Shown: positions 47,902 through 56,223, counted from the stretch's first letter. The stretch: 64,000 bases of DNA from Arthrobacter sp. B2a2-09 (GCF_027587375.1 NZ_JAMXIC010000005.1:124001-188000); one strand, 5' to 3'. The notes: a model not told the origin generated them from the sequence alone. Program-made: numbers and translations.

Positions 47902-49161
47902 ATGACATCCACCACCAGCTTCACTGCCCAAGACAGCGCATTCGTCCAGGACTTCCACACCATGAGCGCATTCGGCGCCACTGCTAACGGCGGCGTGGAC
48001 CGCCAGGCTGCTAGCCAGCCCGACGGCGAACAGCGCCACTGGCTCACGAGCTTGCTGGAAGCCCGCGGCTTCACCGTCCGATTTGACCGTGTCGGCAACC
48101 AGTGGGGACTGTATGAGGCCGCGCCGGGAGCTCCGTTTGTTGTGGTTGGCTCGCACATGGACTCCCAGCCGACGGCGGGACGCTACGACGGTGCCTACGG
48201 CGTGCTGGCGGCCGCGCATGCGGCCTTCCGGCTGGTCGACCAGTGGAACGCGCACGGGACTGAGGCACCCAAGTTCAATATCGCTGTGGTGAACTGGTTC
48301 AACGAGGAAGGCAGCCGCTTCAAGCCCTCCATGATGGGTTCCTCCGTTTATACCGGCAAGCTCCCGCTGGACACGGCACTGGCCACCACGGATGCAGCCG
48401 GGATTTCCGTGCAGGACGCCCTGGACGCCATCGCGTGCCGTGGTTCCTATGAAGGACCCGAGGCTGCATACTGCGCCGAAATCCACATCGAACAAGGCCG
48501 CAGCATGGAGCGGGAAGGCATCACGATTGGCCTGGTGTCCTCCAACTGGGCGGCCAAAAAGTACGAATTCGTGGTCCACGGCGAGCAGGCACACACGGGC
48601 TCCACCGTCATCGCTGACCGCAAGGACGCCCTCCTGGGAGCCTCGATGTTGGTGGTTGCCGCCCGGGATATCGCCAACCGGTTCCCCGGAGCGCTCCACA
48701 CCTCGGTGGGGCAATTGAACGTCTATCCCAACTCGCCCGTCGTCGTGCCGTCCCGCGTCAGCTTGCTGTTGGATCTGCGCAGTGCCGACGAAGCCGTACT
48801 CGCCCAGGCCGATGCCCTGCTGCACGAGCGCATCGCGGAAATCGAGGCGCTTGCCAACGTTTCCGTGGAACAGCACCACTCGCACTCGTGGCCGGTCACT
48901 CCTTACCAGCCCGAGGGCGTGGAACTCGCCGCCAAGGTTGCGGCCGATCTGGGGCTATCCAACAAGGAAGTCATGACCTTGGCCGGGCACGATTCCACCA
49001 ATATGAAGGACATCGTTCCCACCGTGATGCTCTTTGTTCCCAGCGTGGACGGGATCTCCCACAACGAGTACGAATACACCAAGGACGAGGACATCGTCGC
49101 CGGCCTGGCGATGCTCACCGAAGTGGTCAACCGGCTCTGCAACGGAGCCCTGGAGGATTAG
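47902..49161 (+). CDS. M20 family hydantoinase/carbamoylase-type amidase
   Basis: 419 aa from the ATG at 47902. Metal motifs: GSHMDSQPTAGRYDGAYGV, EEGSRF, EIHIEQG and AGHDSTNMKD. It is clearly paralogous to the M20 protein at 33503-34873, as shown by these motifs and [11 protein letters not shown] in both. It is the last gene of the symporter/TPP/ALDH/amidohydrolase operon. Its TAG overlaps the convergent stop of the truncated AbiEii gene (49158), so the boundary of the accessory region is immediately after it. Confidence 0.88.
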   Translation: MTSTTSFTAQDSAFVQDFHTMSAFGATANGGVDRQAASQPDGEQRHWLTSLLEARGFTVRFDRVGNQWGLYEAAPGAPFVVVGSHMDSQPTAGRYDGAYGVLAAAHAAFRLVDQWNAHGTEAPKFNIAVVNWFNEEGSRFKPSMMGSSVYTGKLPLDTALATTDAAGISVQDALDAIACRGSYEGPEAAYCAEIHIEQGRSMEREGITIGLVSSNWAAKKYEFVVHGEQAHTGSTVIADRKDALLGASMLVVAARDIANRFPGALHTSVGQLNVYPNSPVVVPSRVSLLLDLRSADEAVLAQADALLHERIAEIEALANVSVEQHHSHSWPVTPYQPEGVELAAKVAADLGLSNKEVMTLAGHDSTNMKDIVPTVMLFVPSVDGISHNEYEYTKDEDIVAGLAMLTEVVNRLCNGALED

Positions 49162-49466
49162 TCCAGTCCGAGGTCGATGACGACGGCTTCCTCGTCGTGT
49201 CTTACGGTGACGCTGGCGAACTCCTCATGTTGTCGGGTGATCTCGATGGTATATTCGGCGGTCTTGAGGGCGGCTGTCATTTTCCGTACCGATGCGGCGA
49301 AGGATGCCGGGGTGTGGCTGCGGTGGAGGGCGAAGAGGTCTATGTCGTCCGAGAGGCGTTCGGTGATGCCGTGTTTGATGAGGGCCTGGCCGCCGGCGAG
49401 GAGGAAGCCATCGGCTGCCAGGACATCGAGGGCGATCCTGGCTGCTAGGCGCTGAGAGTGGTCCAT
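49158..49466 (-). pseudogene. Truncated AbiEii-type nucleotidyltransferase toxin
   Basis: 102 aa. The N-terminal nucleotidyltransferase core is intact: LLAGGQALIKHGITERLSDD with IDLF gives the GG motif and the Asp41/Asp43 metal pair, then a third Asp in VIDLGLD at the very end. AbiEii/AbiGii toxins are normally 220-300 aa, so the C-terminal helical part is missing. The frame stops exactly at the junction with the M20 gene, whose stop it overlaps. Its start is 22 bases inside the upstream gene, so the two form a pair. Whether the fragment is active is unknown. Confidence 0.7.
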
Positions 49467-49942
49467 GAGGGGTGCTTTTTGGCTTCGCGGGTGGCGGGGA
49501 GCTGGGGGAAGGTGGTTTCCCAGAGCTGCCTGCAGCCTGCGGGCAGGATCATGGTCGGCCATAGGGCCATCAGCCGTCCAGCGTGGACGATGCGGCAGAT
49601 TTCCTCGATGGATCCGGAGTTCTGCATGGTGAGTTGGTACAGCACCGAGCAGCTGCCGTCGTCGTCCACGTTGTAGCGTCTTTCCGGTCCCCAGTCCAGG
49701 TGCAGGGGGAGCTCCACCGTTCCGTCGGCTGGGCCGTGTAGGTCGTTGAAAGCGTTCGGGACCAGGTACACGAAGGAGTCGGCGATCGTGTGCCGGTGTT
49801 TGTCCCGGGCTGCGACGTATTCGTGGAGCCGGGTGCGGATGACTTCGGACACCGTCGTGCCTTCGCGCACGGCTTTGCGGTGCGCTTCGTTCCACAGTTC
49901 GTCACTGACGCGGATCGTGTGCCGTGGTGTCCCTGCCGACAT
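49445..49942 (-). CDS. Ribbon-helix-helix-like protein, partner of the AbiEii fragment
   Basis: 165 aa from the ATG at 49942. The first 45 residues look like a ribbon-helix-helix DNA-binding unit: TPRHTIRVSDELWNEAHRKA then REGTTVSEVIRTRLHEYV. The C-terminal 110 residues (SFVYLVPNAFNDLHG, DDGSCSVLYQLT, RIVHAGRLMALWPT) are unrecognised and are not AbiEi. A perfect palindrome lies about 50 bases upstream. It overlaps the toxin gene by 22 bases, an antitoxin-first arrangement, so I take it as a putative antitoxin. Confidence 0.68.
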   Translation of the reverse strand: MSAGTPRHTIRVSDELWNEAHRKAVREGTTVSEVIRTRLHEYVAARDKHRHTIADSFVYLVPNAFNDLHGPADGTVELPLHLDWGPERRYNVDDDGSCSVLYQLTMQNSGSIEEICRIVHAGRLMALWPTMILPAGCRQLWETTFPQLPATREAKKHPSWTTLSA

Positions 49943-49991
49943 GATGCGCTCCTGCGATCGAGGGGTTCTGGCTTCACAGTCAAGCCTACGT

Positions 49992-50005
49992 GGTGTCATG
50001 ACACC
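49992..50005. promoter_or_regulatory. Perfect palindrome GGTGTCATGACACC, candidate antitoxin operator
   Basis: A 14-base perfect inverted repeat 50 bases upstream of the ribbon-helix-helix gene, the expected place for autoregulation by an antitoxin. Confidence 0.55.
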
Positions 50006-50064
50006 CTGAGAGGGGTGGCGCAGCCAAATGCGGAACTTGGATGCTGCAAGAGGGCCTGCCCGGG

Positions 50065-50204
50065 GTGCGCACATTATGCGCACTCTTGTCGTCGGACTGG
50101 GCCGTACATCGGCCTGACTGGCCCGAATCCGGGATTGGCTATGTTTTCGGGAGTCCGCGGTGTTTGCAAGGCCCGGAAGCCAGTTCGAGTCCCACGTTGG
50201 GCAC
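50065..50204 (+). repeat. tRNA-like structured repeat, copy A
   Basis: 140 nt. Hairpin GTGCGCA/TGCGCAC (50065-50083), then core CGGACTGGGCCGTACATCGG, a GATTGGCTATGTTTTCGGGA segment, and a T-arm/acceptor-like end GTTCGAGTCCCACGTTGGGC. GGCCG/CGGCC can pair inside the core. No terminator follows, unlike the other copies. The AbiEii-type pair lies divergent on its left and the antitoxin/Doc pair is downstream. Confidence 0.8.
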
Positions 50205-50498
50205 ATGTTCCGCAGACAAACACAATGGGAGCGATTATTTGGGATGCGAAGGCTGGACCGTGGATGGGAGGGACGCAGGTTGGGCATCTTCTCAGGCTAA
50301 GGCGGCAGCGTTGGCTGCCGTCCTGGACGAACTCGCCTGCGACGCATACCCGTACACCTCGTCCGGGGTCGTGCCGTTCTCATATCCGACGAATGGGGGG
50401 GCTGAGGTCGTCCCGCGCCGGAGCGACGGGCTTCTTTGCTGTGACGGTGATGTGCGCCTCGCGCAGCACAGCAATCCTTTAATTTCGCGGATTGTCAC
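50205..50498. other. Spacer without recognised gene
   Basis: About 290 bases between repeat copy A and the antitoxin/Doc promoter. Short open frames exist on both strands but none is recognisable. Confidence 0.4.
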
Positions 50499-50515
50499 GG
50501 TACTGGTTTGGTACC
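50499..50515. promoter_or_regulatory. Inverted repeat GGTAC-TGGTTTG-GTACC, candidate operator
   Basis: Five-base arms around a 7-base spacer, ending eight bases before the antitoxin ATG at 50523. It would be well placed for autoregulation by the antitoxin/Doc complex. Confidence 0.5.
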
Positions 50516-50522
50516 ATGGGGC

Positions 50523-50729
50523 ATGGCTATGAATCTGCGTGTTCCCGAAGACCTCGATCGCCGTCTCGATGAGCTTGCCGCCGAGGAGCATACGTCCAAG
50601 TCCGCGTTGCTGCTTCAGGGGGCCGAGTTGGTCCTGCAACGGCACGGCCGCCGCCGCGAGATCAATGAGGGTCTGGATTTCGTGATGAGCCATGACGCGG
50701 AGCTGCTTAAACGCCTTGAGGATGCATGA
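50523..50729 (+). CDS. Ribbon-helix-helix antitoxin of Doc
   Basis: 68 aa from the ATG at 50523; another ATG at 50529 is possible. MNLRVPEDLDRRLDELAAEE followed by HTSKSALLLQGAELVLQRHG is a CopG/Arc-type ribbon-helix-helix with a short C-terminal tail (REINEGLDFVMSHDAELLKR), which would bind the toxin. Its stop overlaps the Doc start (ATGA). An inverted repeat lies at the promoter. This is a complete type II pair, unlike the decayed copies further right. Confidence 0.82.
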   Translation: MAMNLRVPEDLDRRLDELAAEEHTSKSALLLQGAELVLQRHGRRREINEGLDFVMSHDAELLKRLEDA

Positions 50730-51094
50730 GCTCGTACCTCGGAATCGAGGACGCTCTGCAGGTGGTTGACCGGTACGGGTTCCATATCCGTGACATCGGG
50801 CTGCTCGCCTCGGCTTTGGCGCGCCCTGCAACGACGGTCATGGGCACGGAAGCCTATCCTCAACTGGCCATGAAGGCGGCGGCGCTCCTCGAGTCCGTGG
50901 CCAGGTTTCATCCGCTCATCGACGGCAACAAACGCACAGCCTGGACGCTCATGGTCCTGCTGCTGTGGATCAACGGCTACCGCCACGACTTCAACACCGA
51001 AGAGGGTTTCGACCTGGTTGTGGGAGTGGCCGCCGGCGACATCGATTTGCAGCGCAGCGCCGTCCTGATCGAGAAACACCTGATTCGACGGTAG
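50726..51094 (+). CDS. doc: Doc toxin (Fic/Doc fold)
   Basis: 122 aa, the usual size for death-on-curing toxins. The active-site motif HPLIDGNKR (residues 62-70) matches the Doc/Fic consensus, followed by TAWTLMVLLLWINGY. In characterised systems Doc phosphorylates EF-Tu and stops translation. The start overlaps the antitoxin stop. The last 16 residues and the following bases recur beside repeat copies C and D, showing that the 3' end of this gene was duplicated together with the repeat. Confidence 0.88.
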   Translation: MSSYLGIEDALQVVDRYGFHIRDIGLLASALARPATTVMGTEAYPQLAMKAAALLESVARFHPLIDGNKRTAWTLMVLLLWINGYRHDFNTEEGFDLVVGVAAGDIDLQRSAVLIEKHLIRR

Positions 51095-51175
51095 GTCCGG
51101 TGGAGAGGGTCCCAGGTGATTGTCGGAATTCGTCTGCATGCGGTTGGCCGGGGAGTCTGTAGGGTGAGATTTGGG

Positions 51176-51310
51176 GTGTGTACAACGTATACACACTTTG
51201 GGCGTCGGACTGGGTCGTGCATCGGCCGGACTGGCTCGTATTGCCTACGTTTTCTGGACTTCGCTGTGTTTCCAAGACCCGGAATGCGGTTCGAGTCCCA
51301 CCTTGGGCAC
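51176..51310 (+). repeat. tRNA-like structured repeat, copy B
   Basis: 135 nt, starting 81 bases after the Doc stop. Hairpin GTGTGTA/TACACAC (51176-51196), core CGGACTGGGTCGTGCATCGG, a second CGGACTGGCTCGTA, then GTTCGAGTCCCACCTTGGGC. GGTCG/CGGCC still pairs through a G-T wobble where copy A has GGCCG/CGGCC. Followed by two stem-loops. Confidence 0.82.
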
Positions 51311-51322
51311 GTGTTTCCGCAG

Positions 51323-51347
51323 GTCAGGGGGCCTTTGGCCCTCTGAC
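51323..51347 (+). terminator. Stem-loop after repeat copy B
   Basis: Eleven-base arms GTCAGGGGGCC/GGCCCTCTGAC (one G-T pair) with a TTT loop, 12 bases after the repeat. No T-run follows directly; it may be part of the element rather than a terminator. Confidence 0.5.
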
Positions 51348-51370
51348 TGTGCACAAGTCTGCCTTTTATA

Positions 51371-51390
51371 GGCCCCTCGGGGCCGTTTTT
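51371..51390 (+). terminator. Intrinsic terminator downstream of repeat copy B
   Basis: GGCCCC-TC-GGGGCC followed by GTTTTT. It is suitable for ending transcription that runs from Doc through the repeat. Confidence 0.65.
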
Positions 51391-51483
51391 GGTGGTGGCC
51401 GTCGGTGTGGCCGGGTGCCTCTTTCCTGGGGTGGGGTAGGTCTGTGTTCTTGCTTCTTCATGGTTTGACGAGGACGGGGCTAC

Positions 51484-51861
51484 ATGACTTGCGGGGGTTT
51501 TGGGGGTTTGGCTGCAGTCCTGGGCGGGGTTCAGTTGCCCGCAAACCCTGCCTTTGGCCGCCGCCGATGGCCCGGTGATGCCGGGGACGGATACGGCCCG
51601 ACCGTTGTGGGCGTCGAAGCCTATCCGCAGCTTGCTCTGAAGGCCGCGGCACTCCTCGAGTCGGTGGTCAGGTCTCATCCGCTCATCGACGGCGACAAAC
51701 GCACTGCGTTGACCCTGATGGTCCAGCTGCTCTGGATCAACGGCTACCGGCGCGACTTCAACACCGACGATGCCTTCGACCCTGTTGTAGGAGTGGCCGC
51801 CGGAAACATCGATTTGCAGCGCAGCGCTGCCCTGATCGAGAAACACCTCATTCGACGGTAG
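51484..51861 (+). pseudogene. Decayed Doc toxin
   Basis: From about residue 43 the sequence matches the upstream Doc closely (VEAYPQLALKAAALLESV; VAAGNIDLQRSAALIEKHLI), but the N-terminal third is unrelated in this frame and no antitoxin gene precedes it. The active-site motif reads HPLIDGDKR, with the conserved Asn changed to Asp. It is most likely a duplicated Doc with a scrambled or deleted 5' part, no longer paired with an antitoxin. Repeat copy C follows its stop by 77 bases, the same arrangement as Doc and copy B. Confidence 0.78.
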
Positions 51862-51938
51862 GTGCTGTGGAAGGTTCCTAGGCTGATGGCTCGGAATTTC
51901 CGATGACCAGTCGTTGGGGAGTTCGAAGGCCAACATCG

Positions 51939-52072
51939 GGGTGCGCAATGTGCACCCTTGCCGTCGGACTTGGACGCCGGACTGGGCCATACTGGTGCCG
52001 GATTGGGCGTGTTTTCGGGAATTCCCAGTGCTTGCAAGGGTTGGAATGGGGTTCGAGCCCCACCTTGGGCAC
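51939..52072 (+). repeat. tRNA-like structured repeat, copy C
   Basis: 134 nt. Hairpin GGGTGC/GCACCC (51939-51957). The core is of the second subtype (GGGCCATACTGGTGCCGGATT). The T-arm-like stem is perfect here, TGGGG/CCCCA around TTCGAG, with a compensating change relative to the other copies (GAGCCCC against GAGTCCC). It ends CACCTTGGGCAC. The tail up to about 52156 resembles that of copy B but its hairpins are weaker. Confidence 0.8.
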
Positions 52073-52206
52073 GTGTTTCGACAGGCCAAGGCGCCTTTGG
52101 TCCTCTGAATGTGCATAAATCAGCTTTTTTTGTGTGTCCTTCGGGGCCCTTTTGTGGCGTTCTGCCTCGTCTTCCTGGGTTTGTGGGAGGGGACTGCGGT
52201 CTTGCT

Positions 52207-53922
52207 TCAGATGGGCTTCTTTCCCAACAGGACTTCGACGATGTCGATGGCACGGTTGAACAGCCCGATCATCTCTAGGTCCTCGCCAATTTCTTCGGGA
52301 GGATGCGAATTTAGCGTGTCCTTGTCCAGAATCTCTTTGAAATTGATCGAGGCGGGGTTCGAATTCATCGGCTTGACGCCGGCAAGTGTCATCACTTCGA
52401 GGACTTCTCGAGCGATGAGTCCGTAGCCGATGGTGGTCGGATGCACTCCGTCAAGGGCTATAAGGCCGCCTTGGGTGCGGCCATGCTGGTCGGAGGAGAA
52501 AAAGCGAGTGTCGGGTCGCGGCGACATGGCAAGCAATTCAGCGGGCAGCACCAGCTTGACCTCCTCCCACCAGTAAGGTCGGGACTGCGGGCTCGCGAGA
52601 TACCTGCGGTATGCGACTCGGTCGAGCAGCCCGCACAGGTCGACGACGTACCAGTCGTTACCCTTCGTCCTCTCGTCGTGCACTCTTTGCTTGATCGCCC
52701 ATTTGTACTGATCGATCGCGGCATCTATCAACCGAGCGTCATCGCCTGTTAGGCAGTTCTCGATGTTCGCGTCGAAGTCGGCGTCGCTGATCCATGGTCG
52801 GGTGTATCGCGCGAAGTAGCGTGAATAGTAGGGCTTCTCGCCGACGCCGCGCACCAAAGGAAGCACGGTCACGTGGGGAACAGTGAGCCACAACGTGTGC
52901 GCCGCATTGATCTCACCGACCTTTGTCGCGAGTTCGTGCAGCTCCACGCGGAAATGCTCCGGAGTCCAGACGTTGTACTTGGACTTTTTGTCCACATCTT
53001 TATAACCGTCGTCACTCCAGGTGATTTTCATCGTGCCAATGCTTCCGAGCGCATTGTTGGCCCCGAGCGCGACGACGAGTGTGTCGATGCCTGCACCGCC
53101 GTTGTCGGCGCCCAGTGTCTTGGCGGCACTGATCTGGGTCACATTGCCGCCCTCCTGGCTAGCGTTCCATAGAGTTCGGAGAGCTGTTCGCTCTTTGGAG
53201 TGGCTGACCATGAGGTCGTTGGAGATGTGTAGCTTGCTCAGCAGATCCTGGTGAGTATCGACTTTCCGTTGGCACCACGCACGGTCCTTCGAGAGAGCGT
53301 CCCGCACGTCCCAACCCCAGATCGCGAGATTCTCGTGGAACGTCGTTTGCGCCGGTGACAACGGGTTGCTTCCCGCGCCTCGCTCCCAGTAGTGGCGGAC
53401 CTCTTCCAACATCCTGATCGCCGTAGTCAGCACGTGCGGTGCTTCGAATGGAAGCGGGCGTTCGCGAATGGCCGCTTCGATACCGCGGGTGAGCGCCTCC
53501 AGGTTTAGGGGCAGCCCGGGTGCGGCTTCCGGTCCGTTGAATTCCGGATGGCTAAAGTCGAACCCGAAGGCATCGGCCACCATTTTCGGCCATGAGATCC
53601 CGGTGTTGTGGATGGCGAAAGATTGGAAACCTTGCGTGATTGAGTCGCCGATGGTGACGAGGCGGTGCGGCCGACCCGAACCATCGGGTGAAACGCTCGG
53701 ATTCTCAGGATTCCCCAACGGAGTGGCGAGGTCGGCATCTGTCGCTAGAAGGGGCTTGGGCGCATGGTGCCGAACCTCCAGATCTTTCGGGGTTCCAGGC
53801 GGAAGGGGCACAGACCAACCATCGAGTTTCGGTTGAGTCCACAGATTCGTCCCGTCGGGCTGGCTGCCGGGAGCCTTCAAGCCGTGGGGGGCATCAAGGG
53901 CTCCGAAATTCTTGTCTACCAT
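52207..53922 (-). CDS. SGNH/GDSL-type hydrolase
   Basis: 571 aa from the ATG at 53922 (MVDKNFGALDAPHGLK); the frame is open further up to 54087 but without support. Block I is GDSITQGF (near residue 118) with the nucleophile Ser, block III LGANNALG, and block V DGVHPTTIGY with the Asp/His pair. It is large for SGNH esterases, with about 115 extra N-terminal residues and an insertion between blocks. There is no signal peptide, so it is probably cytoplasmic. It lies between repeat copies C and D, antisense to them, downstream of a two-TM protein gene. Confidence 0.78.
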   Translation of the reverse strand: MVDKNFGALDAPHGLKAPGSQPDGTNLWTQPKLDGWSVPLPPGTPKDLEVRHHAPKPLLATDADLATPLGNPENPSVSPDGSGRPHRLVTIGDSITQGFQSFAIHNTGISWPKMVADAFGFDFSHPEFNGPEAAPGLPLNLEALTRGIEAAIRERPLPFEAPHVLTTAIRMLEEVRHYWERGAGSNPLSPAQTTFHENLAIWGWDVRDALSKDRAWCQRKVDTHQDLLSKLHISNDLMVSHSKERTALRTLWNASQEGGNVTQISAAKTLGADNGGAGIDTLVVALGANNALGSIGTMKITWSDDGYKDVDKKSKYNVWTPEHFRVELHELATKVGEINAAHTLWLTVPHVTVLPLVRGVGEKPYYSRYFARYTRPWISDADFDANIENCLTGDDARLIDAAIDQYKWAIKQRVHDERTKGNDWYVVDLCGLLDRVAYRRYLASPQSRPYWWEEVKLVLPAELLAMSPRPDTRFFSSDQHGRTQGGLIALDGVHPTTIGYGLIAREVLEVMTLAGVKPMNSNPASINFKEILDKDTLNSHPPEEIGEDLEMIGLFNRAIDIVEVLLGKKPI

Positions 53923-54041
53923 CAAGCATCCCCATCTTGGACAGTTGGCTGTTATCGCATCATCCACCTGTGCCGTTACTGCCGCGTTATTGGCTTTCCA
54001 TCCCAAATGTTGATCGAAAGGGCCCAAGGAGCCCCGGCGAC

Positions 54042-54221
54042 TTACAGAATTCCTGGCCGTGGAAAATGAGCGGGATTCCCTTTCCACTGAACAGCCAGAT
54101 CGCGTAAGGCTGAGTCTTGAAGAACTTCGTGCGGATCGGCGACGAGGTCGGATTTGGATGATGGGAGGCCGAATTCGTTGAGGAATCGCTCAATCAGGTC
54201 GTAGGGCTTCCTCTCCGGCCA
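54042..54221 (-). pseudogene. Gene fragment upstream of the SGNH gene
   Basis: A 59-codon open stretch with protein-like character and no start codon: RKPYDLIERFLNEFGLPSSK followed by a segment ending WKGNPAHFPRPGIL and a TAA at 54042-54044. A stop codon bounds it immediately upstream. The helical start (KPYDLIERFLNEFG) looks like a domain end or a small helical domain. It is probably a relic of a gene that lay between the two-TM protein and SGNH genes. Low certainty. Confidence 0.35.
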
Positions 54222-54330
54222 TCAAATTTCAGTCGAGGCCTTCGGACTCTCTCACCCGTCTGCCAACCGCTGGCATGCCCGCGTTGCCGGCGCGTCGCCA
54301 TTCCGGATTCGATGAATTGGCGCCAGTCGA

Positions 54331-54798
54331 TCAGCGCCCGGGAGTTTCGTCGACGAATGGGACCTTGGCGACATATTGCTCGTAAAGCTGGACGGCATCG
54401 TCAAGACGAAGGTGCCCAATAGAAAGCGCTGCCGCCAGCCCCGCCAATTCTGCACTGCAAGCCTCCGCGGCGCTGACGTGCGCAGCAATTTCGTGTGAGT
54501 TGGCCAAACTCGTCGCCAAGGCGGCAGTTAGAGAGAATAGTACGGCTGCCAGGCAGAGCATCCGCCACACCATTGAGCTGTCCTGCAAGGAAAACAGTGT
54601 CTGAACCCCCGCCGTGAACTTAGTGCCGCCCACCGCGGGTCCAACCGTTAGAGCCGCCGCCAAAGAACTGCCGACAACGCTCATGTTCGTCAACCTGTTC
54701 CGACGCGGGCGGGCGCGTCCCAGGAAGGACCTAATGCTTGATCGCCGCTGTTCAATAAGTTCAGAAAGCTGCTGACGGGTTCGCGGGTCTTCCCTCAT
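54331..54798 (-). CDS. Two-TM protein, SLATT-like architecture
   Basis: 155 aa. A charged N-terminal helix (RQQLSELIEQRRSSIRSFLG) precedes two membrane segments, about 40-62 (SVVGSSLAAALTVGPAVGG) and 78-98 (MLCLAAVLFSLTAALATSLA), then a cytoplasmic helical region to the C-terminus. This order, with short total length, is the plan of SLATT-type 2TM proteins linked to bacterial defence effectors. I see no diagnostic motif, so this is an architecture-based guess. It is transcribed towards the SGNH hydrolase gene. Confidence 0.5.
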   Translation of the reverse strand: MREDPRTRQQLSELIEQRRSSIRSFLGRARPRRNRLTNMSVVGSSLAAALTVGPAVGGTKFTAGVQTLFSLQDSSMVWRMLCLAAVLFSLTAALATSLANSHEIAAHVSAAEACSAELAGLAAALSIGHLRLDDAVQLYEQYVAKVPFVDETPGR

Positions 54799-54844
54799 GA
54801 CATCCTCCGCACCGCACCAATTTTAGAAATGATGGCACCCCATT

Positions 54845-55093
54845 GTGGCAGGCACCCTGAAATCTGTATACAGGCTCGGCAAGCCCAGGTTTAGAGAGGT
54901 GGCTGGTTTCCGGATGGCCCCCGAAGATAGGCACAACCGCTCCAGTGTGAGGTTGTATGGGTTTGTGGCGGGCGTGGATACCGCGTTAATCGACCCGGGA
55001 TCACCCTGGCAGAACGGCTTCATCGAATCCTCTGGCGCTCAGTTCAGAACCCGAAGACATGGACGCCATGGCCGAAGCCAAGTATTTGACTGA
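54845..55093 (+). pseudogene. IS3/IS481-type transposase remnant
   Basis: Only the stretch at 54977-55057 is recognisable: LIDPGSPWQNGFIES matches the conserved DDE-domain segment (PGSPWQNGxxES) of IS3 and IS481 family transposases, where the Glu is catalytic. Flanking residues do not match and no terminal inverted repeats were found. It is an old insertion relic in the accessory region. Confidence 0.6.
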
Positions 55094-55293
55094 TTAATGA
55101 AAAGCCATCTGCAACGGATCCTTGGACGGCATGACGCCGAACCGCTACCGGAAAATATGGTCGCGGGAGAATCAGCTATGTATCGCATTAACGCTGGACT
55201 GCTTACGGGGCCAAATAAAGGCCATTTGAGAGACGGCTTGATGGTTAGGCGTGTGCGGGAACCTCGCTATTACTGGGGTTGGCTGATCCAGGC

Positions 55294-55803
55294 TCATTCA
55301 TTCCGTTCCGGCAAGTCCTGCGGCGGGTCCTGGGTGGTCGTCTTGCTCGCTTTGCTTGGCACTTGCCGATGTCTTGTGACTTGGTCAATGGTGATCGAGC
55401 CGAAGTAGAAAGCGACTACCACAGCGGTGATCGACGTGAAGCTCGTCAGAAGGTCGGAGGTGATCTTGCTGATCGAGTTCTCGGTTGCCCCGCCGCGGAA
55501 GAACACGGCCCACGAGAGCAGGATCAGATACAGCATCACCACGGTCGCGGCGATGGCGTCCCTCGTCGCAATGGCCCCCGGTTCATTCTTAATGGTCCTC
55601 TCGTAGGACCAGATCCCGTAGAACGTGAACACCACCAGCGAACCAAGACCCAGAATGTAGCCCATGTCCGGGTAGATTTTGAGGTTGCTCCCTGACCAAA
55701 GTTCGATAAGAGGAGCGCCGATCACCACCAGGGCATTGGGCAGAAGAATACGTAGCCAAACCTGTTGCCTTCGGGGGTGAACCGAAAGCCCTCTCGCTGC
55801 CAT
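55294..55803 (-). CDS. Small integral membrane protein, unrecognised
   Basis: 169 aa from the ATG at 55803, which has GGAGG five bases upstream. Four hydrophobic segments: LPNALVVIGAPLIELW (about 20-36), MGYILGLGSLVVFTFYGIW (about 48-66), ATVVMLYLILLSWAVFF (about 88-104), and SITAVVVAFYFGSITIDQV (about 124-142), then a polar tail. The last segment (FTSITAVVVAFYFGS) resembles that of small phage or plasmid membrane proteins. No motif assigns a function. It lies alone between remnants. Confidence 0.6.
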   Translation of the reverse strand: MAARGLSVHPRRQQVWLRILLPNALVVIGAPLIELWSGSNLKIYPDMGYILGLGSLVVFTFYGIWSYERTIKNEPGAIATRDAIAATVVMLYLILLSWAVFFRGGATENSISKITSDLLTSFTSITAVVVAFYFGSITIDQVTRHRQVPSKASKTTTQDPPQDLPERNE

Positions 55804-56223
55804 CTCATCCTCCATTCGGAACCAGACACGAAACCGTCTCCTGGCAGCAGCCACTCAACGCCACGCCGGTCCGTGCCCCTAGTGTTGGTGCTTTGAAATT
55901 TCGTGTCAAGAGCCCACCGGGAGCCGGGGAAGACCACGCGATTCGACGGTCAGCCCATTCGCGGATGCGAGGGACCTTCGGAGCTGGTAGCCAGGTTGTG
56001 CGCCAACAGAGGCAGCCACCGGCCCGTGCAACTTGCCGGGGCCGCGGAGCTCTGCATGACTTTGCATTAGCCCTGGGAGGGCCTACGCGAATTATGGTCA
56101 GCACCAGGTCTCACTGATGTCGACAGCCAGTCAAGAAGCCGAGTGGACTTGGACGGCTGGTTCGCAGTTGAGGTCATTTTGGGCTGAATACCTCACCGCT
56201 CCCTTACGACAACCTCTGAGCCC
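55804..56223. other. No gene recognised
   Basis: About 420 bases upstream of the small membrane protein, possibly carrying its promoter. Open frames on both strands are short and unrecognised. Confidence 0.4.

Noticed and set aside
49445..50287. Antitoxin gene extended across repeat copy A
   Set aside because: The extension reads through the structured repeat and has no protein-like character; the ATG at 49942 is preferred.
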